This document shows positions 47,357-60,657 of a stretch of DNA of 64,000 bases, piece by piece (within the stretch, counting starts at the first letter, position 1; each line of letters starts with the position of its first letter). The DNA is taken from contig NC_080710.1 in assembly GCF_019097595.1 (NCBI RefSeq), positions 7,957,780 to 8,021,779 on the forward strand, in the 5' to 3' direction. Under the pieces are notes generated by a model. That model made no database searches, was not told where the DNA came from, and worked only from the letters and a program-made list of their open reading frames with translations. This stretch comes from Hemibagrus wyckioides. Its lineage: Eukaryota > Chordata > Actinopteri > Siluriformes > Bagridae. The position numbers and the translations under genes are program-made.

Positions 47357-48010
47357 TGTGTGAGATGGAGAGAGAGGGGAGAGGAGGATGAGTGTTGAGG
47401 ATTTAGGTTTAGGAGAGAAAGGAGCCTGCCAGATTGGATAAGAGATGGTTTGCTAGTGAAACACAGGCCGTGAATTGAATTGAAGACAGTAGGAAAAGGG
47501 AGTGTGGGAAAGATCGACAGACATGATTGTTTCATGGTAATGGTTCCAATTCAGCAGGTTTGGCAGCAGTACTCCTCAACAAAAGGTGTGCAATTTTCTC
47601 TGTATTGATTTCCTAACCCAACAAAATTGAGATTCACGCTTGTTGTCAAAGATGGGGACTGACTATGCTGGTGTGAGCTTTAAATCTCTGAACTTTCTTG
47701 AGATATAACCGCATGCGACCACTTTCCTGCTAGTCATTTCTTCTAGCCTCGAGTTGTAAACAAGTCTCCTTTTTTTGGCAGCATCATTTTCTTAGACAAT
47801 CATTCTGGTGTACACAATATAATATAGAAACTTTAGGTGAAGTGTTTATTCTCGTGTTCTCTATCGACAATACTTTGATAAATGAAACTGTAAGACTATA
47901 TCAAAATATGATAGCACTTTAAATCTTTTGCACTATTTTTGATCATACCTTTGTACTTTTCATTAACTGCATTAAATGTCTTTAAAAGTGTGTGCTACTG
48001 ATTTTATTTG

Positions 48011-48016
48011 AATAAA
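48011..48016 (+). terminator. Poly(A) signal of the two-Ig-domain gene
   Basis: AATAAA lies 655 bases after the stop codon at 47356, so the 3' UTR is about 0.67 kb. Confidence 0.7.
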
Positions 48017-48039
48017 GACTCCTAAAACATCTGGAGATC

Positions 48040-49270
48040 ATGAGTTCAAATCTTAATGAAGATATCCGATATGCTGTCTGGGTGGGAAGGATACTATGCT
48101 ATTAGTTCCTGTCAATCACAGCAAGATTAGCCAATCATGAGCCTCTGTTTATGTGAAAGAGGGCAGACTGCACGTTCTGTGTCTGTTAAGCTGCACAGTG
48201 ATGCAGCAGTTTGGAAAAAAACAAAGCTGAAGGTACAAAATGAGGAAGAAACAAGAAAGGAAAAGGATTTTCTCAGAGCCAGAAGTGGAAGTTCTTTTAT
48301 TTTGACTCATGTCTACGTCAATAAAAATCTATTATGCAAAAACAAAACAGTAGCTGAAAATGTTAGCATCTGGGACATTATAGGAAAGGTGCAAATTAAC
48401 TAAGGTAAAAAGAAAATGGTTTAATATGAAAATAAAGGAAAGAAAGGTCCCCAGGTGGAACACATGGAAACATGGAAAGCCTCTTCATCCTCTCATCCAA
48501 TTACCATGTTGATAAAGCAGGAGGACATGAGTTATAAAGAAACCTAAACAGCACACTAGAGATTGAGGCATAACTCAGTCACTGAGTATTATACAGTATT
48601 AAAAGAAGATGCAGTGACAAATGACTCTGATGCCTTGTTTCTTTCAATTATTAATATGCCTTTCCACATTTTCTATTTCTTTAATTAATACCATTATTAT
48701 AAAACAATGGCATTAACTGACAATTCATGAAATTTGTGTGGGTGTAATTGAAATAAGGCACCTAAAAAATTACAGTGCGTCATTGTTAATTACGTATTTT
48801 AAGATTTATGTTAATGAGTTTCCTTATACACCCATATTGTATTGTGCAAATGCTCCTACAAATGATTCATAAATTAGAAATTCATTCCTAGCCAGCTTGA
48901 GAAATGAAGCCCACTGTATAGTAATGAGAAAGTCTGTTCATGACTCACAGAAATTCCATTACATGCATAATTCCTGTATTTCCAGGACACCTTTTCATCC
49001 TCTAGACCTCACTGGCACTGCTGCTGCTCTAGTTTTGAGTCCTCCTTAGTGCTGTCTAATAATGTCTTTTCACCAAGCCTCAGGAGAACCTTCGACAGTA
49101 ATAATTTTAGATAGAGCAGGTTTACCATCTTCATGAAGAATCAGTAAATCTATAAAAATATATATATATATAATTCCCCTCTTAGGAGTACTACATTATC
49201 TGACAGAAGGTGAAGACACTCTTGGGACCTCTAAAGATTTAAAATCTCCAAAGTTGTAAGTCTCATCCTG
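48040..49270. other. Intergenic DNA after the Ig gene
   Basis: No gene is supported. The frame at 48137-48403 has no splice context or family resemblance. A short TA run lies at about 49159-49171. Confidence 0.45.
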
Positions 49271-49274
49271 TTCT

Positions 49275-51437
49275 CTCTGAAGCACTTTATTAGGAACACA
49301 TTCATGCAGTTATTGAATCATGTGGCAGCAACACAATCCAAAAAGAAAGAAATAATGATAATATTCACGCAGAGATCAGGTCAACAGTGTCATTTAATGT
49401 TCACACCGAATGTCAAAAAGTGTGATTTTAATGAGCGTGGCATGGATGTTGGGCTGGTTTGAATATTTTAGAAACTGTTGATCTGTCAGTCTCTAGAGGT
49501 TATACAGAATGGTGCAAAAAAAAACATCCTGTAAGTGATGTTTCTGTGGATTGGAAATATCTTGTTTATGATAGATCAGAAGAAACTTTAAAGATGATTG
49601 GTTCAAGTTGCCAGGACGTCTGTGGTAACTCTGTTCAACTGTGGTGAGCAGAACAGCATTTCAGCATGGCCAAAACATTGAACCTTGAGCTCCAGAGAAA
49701 GGGGCTCAAGACAACAGAAAACCACATCAGGTTACACTCCTATCAGACAAGAACAGGAATCTGAAGCTATTATGAAGTTATCAACCACCTCACAGGTCAA
49801 CCACAGTATGTAAGGCTGCAGAACACTGTCTCAGACATCATAGTGAGTGGCACAGGGGCCCCTCAGGGGACAGTTCTGTCTCCCTTTCTGTTCACAGTCT
49901 ACACATCAGACACTGCTCACAGTCCTGCCAAGTTCTCTGATGATTCTGCTGTTGTTGGCTGTATTAGGAGAGGTCAGGAGGCTGAGTACAGGAGCATGAT
50001 GGACAGCTTTGTGGAGTGGTGCACACGAAATCACCTGAAACTCAGTGTTTCAAAGATGAAAGAGCTAGTGCTGGATTTCAGAAAGTAGAGGACTCCCCCA
50101 AGCCCAATCAGCATCATGGGCACTGCGGTGGACATTGTGGACAAGTATCTGGCTGCCCACATAGACAACAAGCTGGAATGGACCAAAAACACTGATGCAC
50201 TGAATAAGAAAGGTCAGAGTCATCCATACTTCCTCAGGAGACTCAGGTCCTTTAATGTCTGCAGAACCATGCTGCAGATGTTCTAGCACTCTGTAGTAGC
50301 CAGCATCATCTTCTACACTGTAGTGTGTGGAGTGAAGACGGCTGATGCCGACAGACTCAGCAAGCTTATTAGGAAAGTAGGCTCTGTCATGGGAGTGGAG
50401 CTGGAGTCTCTGGCTGAGGTGTCTGAGAGGAGAATGCTGAGGAAACTTCTCAGTATCCTTGACAACGCATCACACCCCCTGCATGAGACACTGGAGTCCC
50501 ACCGGAGCACATTCAGCCATAGACAGAGACCACCGAAGACAATCTCAGAGCGCCATAGGAGGTCTTTCCTACTAGTGGCCATCAATCTCTAAAACTCCAT
50601 CCCTTTCAGTAGGGAGCAGAGCTGACCAAATGAACACTGACAGTAAAATTTCACAATAATTACAGTGTACGTTAATCTAATACCATGTGCAAGATCATAC
50701 CATGTGCAATATGTTTTAGTTCCCTAGCACCTTTTTTCTACTTTTAAATAGATTTTCTATATCTAGAATAATTCATTTATTTGTCATTTATATTTCATTT
50801 ATATTTTCGAATACATTTTGTACTTTTGAATACATTTGTACATATAGATTACTTCATTTAGATTGCATTATTTATTTTTCTTATCTTACTGTGGCAGTGA
50901 AATGCCACAAGTAAAGATTATTAAAAAAAAAAAAAAATCAAGTCCAGTTTTTAAAAAATCCAGTTTTACTGAGTATGCACCCATAAGCGGTTCAGATTCC
51001 TGTTCATGACTGAAGGGAGTGGAAACTGATGGTTCTTTTCTGCTCTAATTCTGTAGAGCGATTATTTGAGTTACTATATCCATCCTGTCAGCTCTGATCA
51101 GTCTGGTCATTCTCTTCTGATCTCTTGCATAAACAAGAGTTTCAGGCTGCAGACTCTAGACTCACAGGATGTTTTTTGCTTTTTACACCATTTTGTGTAA
51201 ACTCTAAGGACTGTTGTTTGGGGAAATCACAAGAGATCAGCAGTTTCTGAAATACTAAAAGCAGCCCATCTGGCACTAACAGTCACGCACAGACATCGCA
51301 CATTTTCCTTATACTGCTGTTTAATGTGAACATTAACTAAAGCTTATGACCTGAATCTGTATTATTATTTTTTTTTGCATCGCACTTCTGTTACATGATT
51401 GGCTGGTGTTCCTAATAAAGTGGACAGTGATTGTATG
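49275..51437. mobile_element. Foldback DNA element carrying a LINE insertion
   Basis: The outer ends are inverted: CACTTTATTAGGAACAC at the left (49283) and GTGTTCCTAATAAAGTG at the right (51405-51421). The inverted match extends inward: GGCTGGTTTGAATATTTTAG and GAACAGGAATCTGA at the left are mirrored by CTGAAATACTAAAAGCAGCC and CAGATTCCTGTTC at the right. Each arm is about 450-500 bp. The centre holds the LINE fragment at about 49772-50938. Same family as 1583-1989 and 52288-53335. Confidence 0.7.
49772..50938 (+). mobile_element. 5'-truncated non-LTR retrotransposon (LINE) with 3' poly(A)
   Basis: Encodes the later part of a reverse transcriptase: GAPQGTVLSPFLFTVYTSD, then FSDDSAVVGC (the catalytic DD box) and NHLKLSVSKMKELVLDF, followed by LRRLRSFNVCRTMLQMF and ERRMLRKLLSILDNASHPL. 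The frame is the same throughout but is broken by TAG codons at 50086 and 50284. It ends with ATGCCACAAGTAAAGATTAT and a poly(A) run at 50922-50938. The sequence style fits the Rex1/L2-like fish LINEs; the exact clade is uncertain. The left edge is set by where the host element stops. Confidence 0.75.
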
Positions 51438-52287
51438 TGTGTGTTTAGCAAATGATTAATGTACGGTTGCCAAATTACGGTCTTTTAATCAATACAGGGC
51501 ATTCAATTTAATGATATTCCTTGCTTTAATTTTAATTAGACTGTAATTTCACTGTTTGATGCTAGAAACTAAAGCAAAACAAAGAGATAAAAAAAGATCT
51601 TGGGGTTGGAAGTGTCCTGAGACAGGTTGCCAAAAAGGTCTTCAAATGTATGTGTATGCTTATGAAAAATGGTTTGGGTGTAGGTTAAGCTTTTTAAAAA
51701 AAGGCTGTACTAGTAGAAAAGTCATAATAGGTGAGAGTTGTACTAGCTAAAATGGTCTCATTAAAAATGACATAAAAGGTCTATTATATAAGTGTGCTGC
51801 ATGACTGGTACCAGACTTAATACCATACTTAATATTCTCCATATCATCTGCCTCTTCTGGAATTGGCTATATGGCATCCATCCATCTTTAACAACTGAAA
51901 TTCGTATATTACCTTCTGTATGATGTTAACTGTAGTGAAGAGCAACACTTCATTAATGTTCATGCTATCATAACTACTAATTTGATTACTACCCTCTACA
52001 CCATTTTATGTTGGATTTTATTGCTGTGCGGCTGACCAGAGGCTGTAATTAATAATGCAGAAGCAACTGCTTTTTTTGAACAACGACTCTTTATTACAGA
52101 GACACGCACCACAGAGCACAACTGGGCAAATGTTATTGAGTTGATTTTTCATGTCCTTTATATCCCTTACCTTGCTACTGCATTTAGTTCTAAATGAGAT
52201 GGTAGTGAGGTGTTCAATAGGACTGAGCCCAAAATCACTACACTATTCACTATACACTATACACTACATTATTCAGAATGGAGAACC

Positions 52288-53335
52288 ACACTACACTTAC
52301 CAACCATTTAATTAGGAACAATTCTACACCTGCTCATTCATGCAGTTATATTGGACCACGTGGCAGAAGACCAATGCGGAAAATGAACATTGGAAAAGGA
52401 CCAGAAAATGTTTGTCCCAAGCTTCAGTTGTTTATTTTCAGAGAACCCGTGCCTGCTGTAGCCTCAGATTCCTTTTCTTGGCAGACAGGAGTGGAATTTG
52501 TCATGATATTCTTATATTGTAACCCATCAGTGTCTAGGTTCAGCATGGTGAGATGCTTTTCCCCTCAGCAAAGAGTGATTATTTGTATTCATGTAGCCTT
52601 CCTGTCAGCTCAAACTAGTCTACCAATTCTCCAAAACTCAATCAGCATGGAGTTTCCACCTGCAGATCTGCCACTCATTGGAGTATTATGATTATAACAA
52701 CAGACATTGTAACAAAGCAGCGTTACAGAAATATATACATTCAGGATATAACTATATATTTTATAAACTATCCATTTTTTCCTAATAAGTAATGGTGAAT
52801 GTGGTGAGATAAAACTCCCTGAGATGATATGAGGAACCAGACTCAAAAGGGAACTGTAACTATAAGGTCAAAAGGGATCTGTGTATCACATGGTCAAAAA
52901 GCACAAGAATGTTTTCAGGAAATTCATTCTAGTTTTAACATGAAGTCTATTTTGTTGATGTTATCCACTGTTAACTGATGGAGACTTGACGGCAAAACTG
53001 TTTGCAGCAATTAAAGCTATTATAGCAATTGTAGTCTTAAGCCGTTGTAGCAAAACAGTATTTTCATAGAATGGTGCAAAAAAACAAAATCTCACGCCAG
53101 TAGCAGTTCTACCGGTTTCACTCTCAAGACTATTGTAACAGGAGCTTCTGAAACATTTAAACCAGTCTGGCTGGCTCTGGGATGGTCAAGAGGTCATGTG
53201 ACTGTGATCAGATTTTTTTTTCCCATTCTAGCGTCTGATGTGAACCTTAACTGAAGCTCTTGACCCGTTATGCGCTGTGCTACTGCTACATGATTGGCTA
53301 ATTGGATAACTGAGCAGTTGTTCCTATTAATGTTT
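52288..53335. mobile_element. Third foldback-family copy, interrupted by another dispersed repeat
   Basis: The left end has CAACCATTTAATTAGGAACA and the right end CAGTTGTTCCTATTAATG, with the shared CATGATTGGCTAATTGGATA near the right end. The centre (about 52691-53065) is the dispersed family ACAACAGACATTGTAACAAA and AAAACTCCCTGAGATGATAT, also seen at 8300-8720. No transposase is present. Confidence 0.55.
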
Positions 53336-53699
53336 TAAAGGTGTGGACCACTGGAAGCTCAGTGCGTATTGACAATTATCCTTCATCTAGGACAATTTTG
53401 TTTTACCTTAAAAAAGGTTTTGTAGATAACAGAGAAACTGATGTAATTTAATGTCATGCTAATTCTGGATAAACAGTGCCTACAAATCAGATATGTTCCA
53501 TTGAATTGAACTATTTCACCTCTTTAAAAATTGACACTTCACCTCAGAAATCTTTCATGGCGCTATGGGATGGCCTTTAGATCTGAGGCATTAAAATTTT
53601 TCTAATTATAATATAAACATCTTACCTAGGGACTTGCTCCAAATATCACATAAATGGATACATAGTTAAGTTTTCAACAATTTGGGAGCATAAGTAATT

Positions 53700-54137
53700 G
53701 GAGTCTCTAGTATCTCTAGTCTCTAGCGTTTGGAGTCTTTACTATGTCTGCTCTTTAGCGTTTGAAGTCTCTAGTATCTCCAGTCTCTAGTTTTGGAGTC
53801 TTTAGTATCTATAGTCTCTATCTTTTGGATCACCAGTATCTCTAGTCTGTAAGTTTTGATATCTTTAGTATCTCTAGTTACTAGCGTTTACAGTCTCTAT
53901 TATATTTGGTGTCTAGTGTTTGGAGTCTTCAGTATCTATTGTCTCTAGTGTTTGGAGCCTGTAGTTTCTCTTGTCTCTAATGTTTGGAGTTTCTAGTTTC
54001 GCTTGTCTCTAGTGTTTGGAGTAACTACTATCTCTAGTCTCTAGCGTTTAGAGTTCTTAGTACCTCTAGTCTCTAGTGTTTGAAGTCTCTAGTATCTCTG
54101 GTCTATAGCATATGGAGTCTTCCGTATCTCTAGCCTC
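53700..54137. repeat. 32-bp minisatellite
   Basis: About 13-14 imperfect units of GAGTCTCTAGTATCTCTAGT plus CTCTAGCGTTTG. The first two units are exactly 32 bp apart; later units vary in length and base. Confidence 0.85.
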
Positions 54138-54139
54138 TG

Positions 54140-57100
54140 CATGCTGTACTATCAGCACTTCACTGAAGTGTAAGCATCAGAGATTAATTGTAACTTCTTT
54201 AGAATGGAAGGCCTTGACATTGAACTGTCTCGGTTATATAAGAAGCTGGTCATCTATTTAACAGATGTTGTGTGTATTTTGTACCTTTGTGTACTGAATC
54301 ATCTACTGCCACTTTTACAATTTACAGTGAGTGGTGTACACAAACCCTTAACAAACTCATATACAATATTTCTATACGCTGTACTTTTATACTTTTTGTC
54401 TACCAAATGCCTTCTACAGCAAAACAGCATAACAGGACTATCCATTTTCCTTGCATTCGTCACCCATCTGTATTTGTCGAAGTTTATTTAAGCTGTAATA
54501 AATTACGTTACAAAAAAGGGAATGGTAGAAGAAGAAGAAAAAAAAAAAGCCTCCTGTACAATATTGTACAGTTTAGGTGAAGCAATAAACTCGGAATAAA
54601 CTCCCTGATGAAAAACTGACATGACAAATATATTCACATTTGGGCAAAGGATTTATAGGGCCATTCAATTATGCTTTTTTTATGACTCAATAAAAGAGAT
54701 TGTAAACCAAACAGACTTCACTGGCACAAGGTGACCAATCTTATTTGGCCATATTGTGTATTTTTTTCGTTCAACAAAAACACGCTCGCAGGGTGATGTT
54801 TTGTTGTAGGTATCTCAATTAATATGTAAGTGAAATTGTTTACACACACACACACACACACTCCCCTGCAAGCTATTGAAAGAAGAAAACATCTCCTGTG
54901 CACCACCTCGTTATCCACGAGAGCGCTTTATCGCAGCTGACTTTAGCCAGTGGCAGTTTGAATCAGCGTAGTTTTGTGAAGACACCTGAGAAAGAGTTCC
55001 ACAACAATACACTTTCAGGCGGCATTCACATAAAAAATATAGTGTTATTTTAGCAACAAAGCAAAAAAAAATGAAGTCTAAACAGAGCAGGCATGGAAAG
55101 CTGATATCTTTTTCTAATGGAAACTCGGTCATTTCTTATCACCTAATGTTGAAATAGCTGTTTGAAGAAAAACACAAAGGACTCAACATTAATAACATAT
55201 TTTCTAAAAAAAAAACAAACAAACAAAAAAACACCATTTTTCTGAGAATTGCCTCCAGGCGACTGGCCTCCCATGCATCCCACCTCATATTTGGTGTTCC
55301 AGGGATTGGATCATGATATAGCGGTTAGTGTAAATGAGTGTTGTGAAAAGTGTGGGGTGCTCTGGATTGTCGTTGTCACAGTCTGTGTGCACGAGTGTAT
55401 GTGTGTGTGTGTAAACAAAAGATTTTCACTTCCTAATTTGCAAACATTAGCCCCGATCCCTCCAGTTGAGCTATCAGCTGAAGGCTGATCTACACCCCCA
55501 CTCATCATCTCAGCTCAGTGAACGGGCTCAGCATCATGACTACAATACGGAGAGGCAGATTCTGCGAGAATTTGAAACTCCGCACTGATTACTGTGATAT
55601 GCAGCAGACTTGAGAACAATACAGCACTTTCTTCACACTCTGAAGATACAGTCATGGATACAGAAGTGACAATAGATAAAGATCCCGTAACTATAAGCAC
55701 TCTAAATGTCAAAAAAAAACAACCCATTTACAAACACATTTAAGGAATAAAACACATCCAAGAGGGATGTTATATAGTCAAATACTCAATGACTGCCAAA
55801 GTCTAAATACCACAGTAATTTGTTTGTGTTAACAATATTTATTGATATCAATAATCAGACTTTTTTTTTATCTCTTTATAGTTTGTTTAATGTTGTGAAA
55901 CGTCTTTCCTGTTATCACTTGATCTATAACAGCTATAAACAGTCCTTTTTATTATAATAAAACAAAGGATGCAGTTTGTCACCTGACACTCTGTGTCCCG
56001 AGGCTTTAAATAACATGTTTGTTGTTTGTTGGTTTAATATAAAATCCATTTATCATTAGACCTACATTATGTGGACTGGCTGCTATACACGTCCCTGTGA
56101 AAGAGTTGTTACTATAGAAACCATAATGCATTAGAACAAGCACATTACTATAAACCTGTGATTTGCCCTGCAGCTAGTACTACTGTCAAAACTGCTGTAA
56201 TAGAAAATTAATCAAAACTTTCTGACCCCAGCATCCTTAGAATTCACCTACTCTCCTCAACTGCTGAGAAATCATTCCTAGAACCCAGGATTCTTTAAAG
56301 ACAAACGTCGACAAAATAAATACAAGGTTTTTGCCAAGGGTTTGTCAGAGGTTTACACTTCTCACCGTACATTGTAATAACTGGTAATAACCTTTATAAT
56401 AATTCTACCCTTGATATTGATTGACAGATGATCTTATTCCCAAAGACAGGCATGAATTAAAACTAATGAGGAAATAAAAGAACCGCTAAACAAATAAGCA
56501 AGGATTAACAGACAAATAAATCACAGGCTCACTCTTATCCTGTAATAATGGAATGATGGAGAACAGTACAGTCAGATGACTTCCCTGCTTCGACTTGTTT
56601 AATTAAATTCATCAGTTCATTACCAGATTAAATAAGTAACCTTCTCATATGCTTTCATACGTCACGTGATGTTTTACTTCATATCTAAAGTCTATATTTT
56701 GTTTTTTACATTGCTGTCCTGTGTGATCCTAATCAAATCTAGGTTACACCGTAGTCATGATTATTTTTTTGTCCTAGATTGGGCTTCAGGATTACATTTT
56801 CCAGGACCAAATCTGTGCTCTCGCCTCCATTTGCCTTTAGTGTTGTAGTTCTATCAACTCGCCTACAGGTGTCGCCAAACACAAGGTTTCAAACGCGCAA
56901 TTTCCAGGCAAGATCCTTCTGCTTTATCACATCACCTTATCTGTACTTTATAAAAGCAATGCCTTTAGGATGAGCGCTTTGTACCTGTGTGCCATGTCCT
57001 CTGCCTTTATTGTCTCACACACCATTTATCAGTGCATGCAATTTATGTAAAGCTCATGAAGGCCTATCCAGGATTCTCCAAAAAACCATGAAAGATCATG

Positions 57101-57260
57101 GTCCAAACCCAACCTCCAGTACTTTACAATGCACAGCATGGCGAGTTTAAATCCATTTTCATTAGCAAAGCCTCAGGAGTTTTAGATCAGGCTATAATGT
57201 GTTGGAATTGTAAAGCGCATCCTGTGGTCTGTAATGTGGCTAATGCTCGCAGTTAATCAC
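54140..57260. other. Intergenic DNA
   Basis: No splice-supported exon. The frames at 54204-54580 are short and not family-like. A CA run lies at 54842-54861. Confidence 0.4.
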
Positions 57261-57339
57261 GTTTATGGCGCATTGATTTCAATTATTTTAAAAAGCGGGC
57301 TGCTTTTTACAATCAAGCTCCTCTCGTTTAAATTGCCAA

Positions 57340-57640
57340 CAAAACCCCGCCCATGATTACCTTCAAATTGACATCAAAGCCCCGCCCTTGATTCATTTCC
57401 TACGACGCTATTGGTCGAGTTCGGACTCGGCCACGCCCCGCCCTCCTGCCAGTGACAGCGCTGTGAAGTACACGGTGGAGCACCGGAGCTTGTGTAGCCT
57501 CCGCTTCATTCAGCGCAGATCTTGTCAAAGTGGCGTTAGTATGTAACAACCAGTCGATTCCATCCGACGCTGGAGTTCAGAAAGAAACTTCACCTTTCTC
57601 GGGATCCGACTCGAAGAGGACTTAAATACCGGAATAGAGC
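57340..57640 (+). promoter_or_regulatory. GC-box promoter and 5' UTR of the right-hand gene
   Basis: CpG-rich against its surroundings. It has three CCCCGCCC boxes (57345, 57379 and 57435 region) and an inverted CCAAT box (CTATTGGTC, about 57409-57417), with no TATA. This is typical of a CpG-type promoter. The ATG at 57645 follows. Confidence 0.65.
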
Positions 57641-57644
57641 TGCC

Positions 57645-57717
57645 ATGGCATTTTCGTCCGTTTGGAAGTACTGCGGTGTAATCTTCACACTACTCCTGCT
57701 GTCGTTCCTGCGCACAG
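57645..57717 (+). CDS. First coding exon (signal peptide) of a gene continuing past the right edge
   Basis: ATG in a perfect Kozak context (GCCATGG). The exon encodes MAFSSVWKYCGVIFTLLLL then SFLRT: a short n-region, a hydrophobic core and a likely cleavage area. It ends at a CACAG/GTAATA donor in phase 1, the usual first-exon phase of secreted and Ig-type membrane proteins. No second exon is recognised in the 6.3 kb to the right edge, so the first intron is long. The family cannot be told from a signal peptide. Confidence 0.6.
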
Positions 57718-60619
57718 GTAATACCCGATCCCTGTCTTCTGTCCTTCCCTTTAATCATGTCCATGCGGTACACTGGCTCTCTGTTAGTGTGTTCTCTCCA
57801 TGTGTTTTCTCTCCATTCATCTCAGGCTGCTGGGTGCCTGTAGTTGCGATGCGCGTGTGTACTCGTGCAGCTTCATCACAACATTCATTTCCTCCACATG
57901 GCATGTTTGAAAGCGTTTATGAACTACATGATGATGAAGCCCGATCGCTTTATTCAGAACTAACCTACACGGGAAGTACTTGCACTTTCCTTTTACTGCT
58001 TTATTCCCTACTGTGTGTATATATCAATTTTGCATAGGCTGTAAGCTGGGCTTTCCTCCCACGGACGTGGAATAGATTTTGACTTTCAAAGCGCGTGCTG
58101 GTTATTTAGCCTCGGTGTAGAATGACGTAATAACAAGGCTGCGTTCCAAACCGGCGCGGATCGATCTACTCTATCGGAAGTCCAATACGCATCATAGTAG
58201 GAACTGTATCGAGTCGGTGGTGTACGGTGCTGGTACACGTTTGTTTGTTTTATTGGTTTTAAGTACGGTGGTGTGTGCTTTCTGGGGACAGAGCCATAAT
58301 AACCCTTTCTTCTCTTATTGTTCTCTCGCGCACGGTGCTACTGTAGACTGCGTGCACTAGAGTCCCTGCTTTCTGTCATCACTTAGAGGGCTTGAGAGAG
58401 CTGAGGCCGAATATACATGAACTTTTAGCACCACCGTGACACTAAACTGGAATTTAGATATATAGAAAAATGTGTATATATATTTCCATTTCAGTGTCAG
58501 TGGCCTTAGGACAATACACTCCCCACATGCACACATGTAACCAGTGCACACACACACATGAGAAGGATTATATACTACTATACACTCGAAAGCTTCTTCA
58601 GAATGACCATAACAAATACTTCCATGTCCATAATAACCTATAACAGAGCTTTGTGTGATCGCTGATGGTAGAAGAGCATTGTAGAGTTCATCATGTCACC
58701 TCTTGCAGGATGGATGGCGTTGCCTATATATACCTCCCCTCTGTGCTTCCTCCTTCTCATCATCCTCATCCTTTAGGCGTCTGTGTAGCATCCCCAACAG
58801 TGTGTCATGTTTCATGCTTGCCATCCCGTGATAAGTGCATCTCAAGGGAGTTCTGTAACAAAAGGAGCGCTCAGCTGTGCTCCTGCATGGCCAGAGTCCA
58901 GTGTAGTGATTTCCCTGTTCATGTAGTGGGAGGTAACACACCTACACCACCTGTAAATGAATTCATGACTTGTATCAGGTGTACAAGAGTGAAGTAATCA
59001 CTGTGCTGGACTACAGCCAGAACACACTTCCTTGTTTTGTTTTGTTTTTTTTAACAGTGATTTATTTAAGCTGTCTTTTTTTCCCCCCTTTTCTTATTGC
59101 TTTAGCTAATCGCTTGCATATGTGTGGAAGGAAAACTGGATTATACTGTTGTTTTAAAGATTTGCACTGCAAAGCTGTTTGATCTTAAATAAAGGCGCCA
59201 TCAAAATTCAAAATCTCTTTTGATTCGTAACAGGCTCTAATCATTTCCATTGCCTGTTTCCTCCATTGTTTCTGATTTCCTTTTTTTTTTTTGGCTGCTC
59301 TCATGCTGGGTTGATGGCATGGGGTTGAAATATAATTTGCAACGCTTTAATAAATGGAGCTCACCAGGTCATGTGGCATCCCGCAGTCTAGCATGCGGTT
59401 CAGCTCCCAGTGTGTGTTTGTTATGCATGATAGGCTGTGTAGCTTGTGATTGTGCGTGTGCGTGCGTTTGGTGTGTGTGTGTGTGTTATTCACAGGGTTC
59501 TTCATTGGGCAGTTGAGGCTGGGAGGCGGTTCGGCGATCATACTCATTAATCTCTTTGGTGACATGAAGCAGTGGGGGAGGGAGAGAAGAGAGGAGAGAG
59601 ACAGAAGGAGTGAGATAGAATGAAGGATAGAGGGAGAGAGGAAGAGAGGGGTCTGATCGCATCATGTCATCTGGCAAATCAGATGAGGCTTCTGATCGCA
59701 GATTTACATGGCGTCCTTCCCGCCCCTGGAGTACTAGAAGGAAAAACTCATTCAGCAGAGAGGTGGTGATGAAAGAGAGAGAGATAGGAGAATAGGGGGA
59801 AGAAAGGAAAAGGAGGAGGAGGTGCTCCCAGCCTACCTACTGTTACAGCTAAAAAGAACAAGGCAAAATACAGGATGCAGATAGAGAGTGAAATAGGAAA
59901 AAGATGGAGCCCGAGCCATGAAGAGAGAGAGAGAGAGAAAAGCATGACAGAAAGAAAGATGGATTCATTTAGAGCAGTGGATCTCAAGCCAGTCCTCAGG
60001 GCCCCCCAGACGGTCCACATTTCTGCTCTATCCCAGCTCACACAGCACAGGGGTAGCGCAAAAAGCAGCAGGATAATGAACCTGCAACAAAGTGTCTGCT
60101 CTGAAATAGAGCGAAAGCGGAGATGAGAGAGAGAGATGGAAAAGAGAGTGAGAGTAAGAGAAAGAGAAGAGTAATATGGAGTTGTCTCTGTCTTTCTGTG
60201 TGTGTGTGTGTGTGTGTTTGAATGTTTTGAATCATTCATCTGACAGCTGATTCCTCGTTTTGCAGATCTTTTGTGGCTGTGTGTCCCCTCAGGCTCAGGC
60301 TAGCAGAAACATGTTGTGTACACCTGAGATCAATCCCATCCCTTACCATCACACACACACACACAAACATATACACACGCACACACATAGGCAAAGCAGT
60401 GTGACGTTCCCTACTCCGCTTCTGCCACTCCTATTACTTTAGCTTTCGTTGGCCTCGTCCATTTAATAACCTCGATTTGTTTATTTGGTGGAGAGCAATA
60501 CACGAGTCGTTCACTCGAATCTGTTTTCATCATTCGCTTGGACTCTGTCAACGTTTGCTACTGCCAGCGGGCCAAATTGCCTGCAGACCGTAAAAAAAGT
60601 CTTCTTTGCACTCATTGTA

Positions 60620-60657
<38 letters not shown>

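Noticed and set aside
57645..58037. 130-codon frame starting at the signal peptide
   Set aside because: Only the first 24 codons are taken as coding. A good donor follows at 57718, and the rest loses compositional sense and reads through intron-like DNA.
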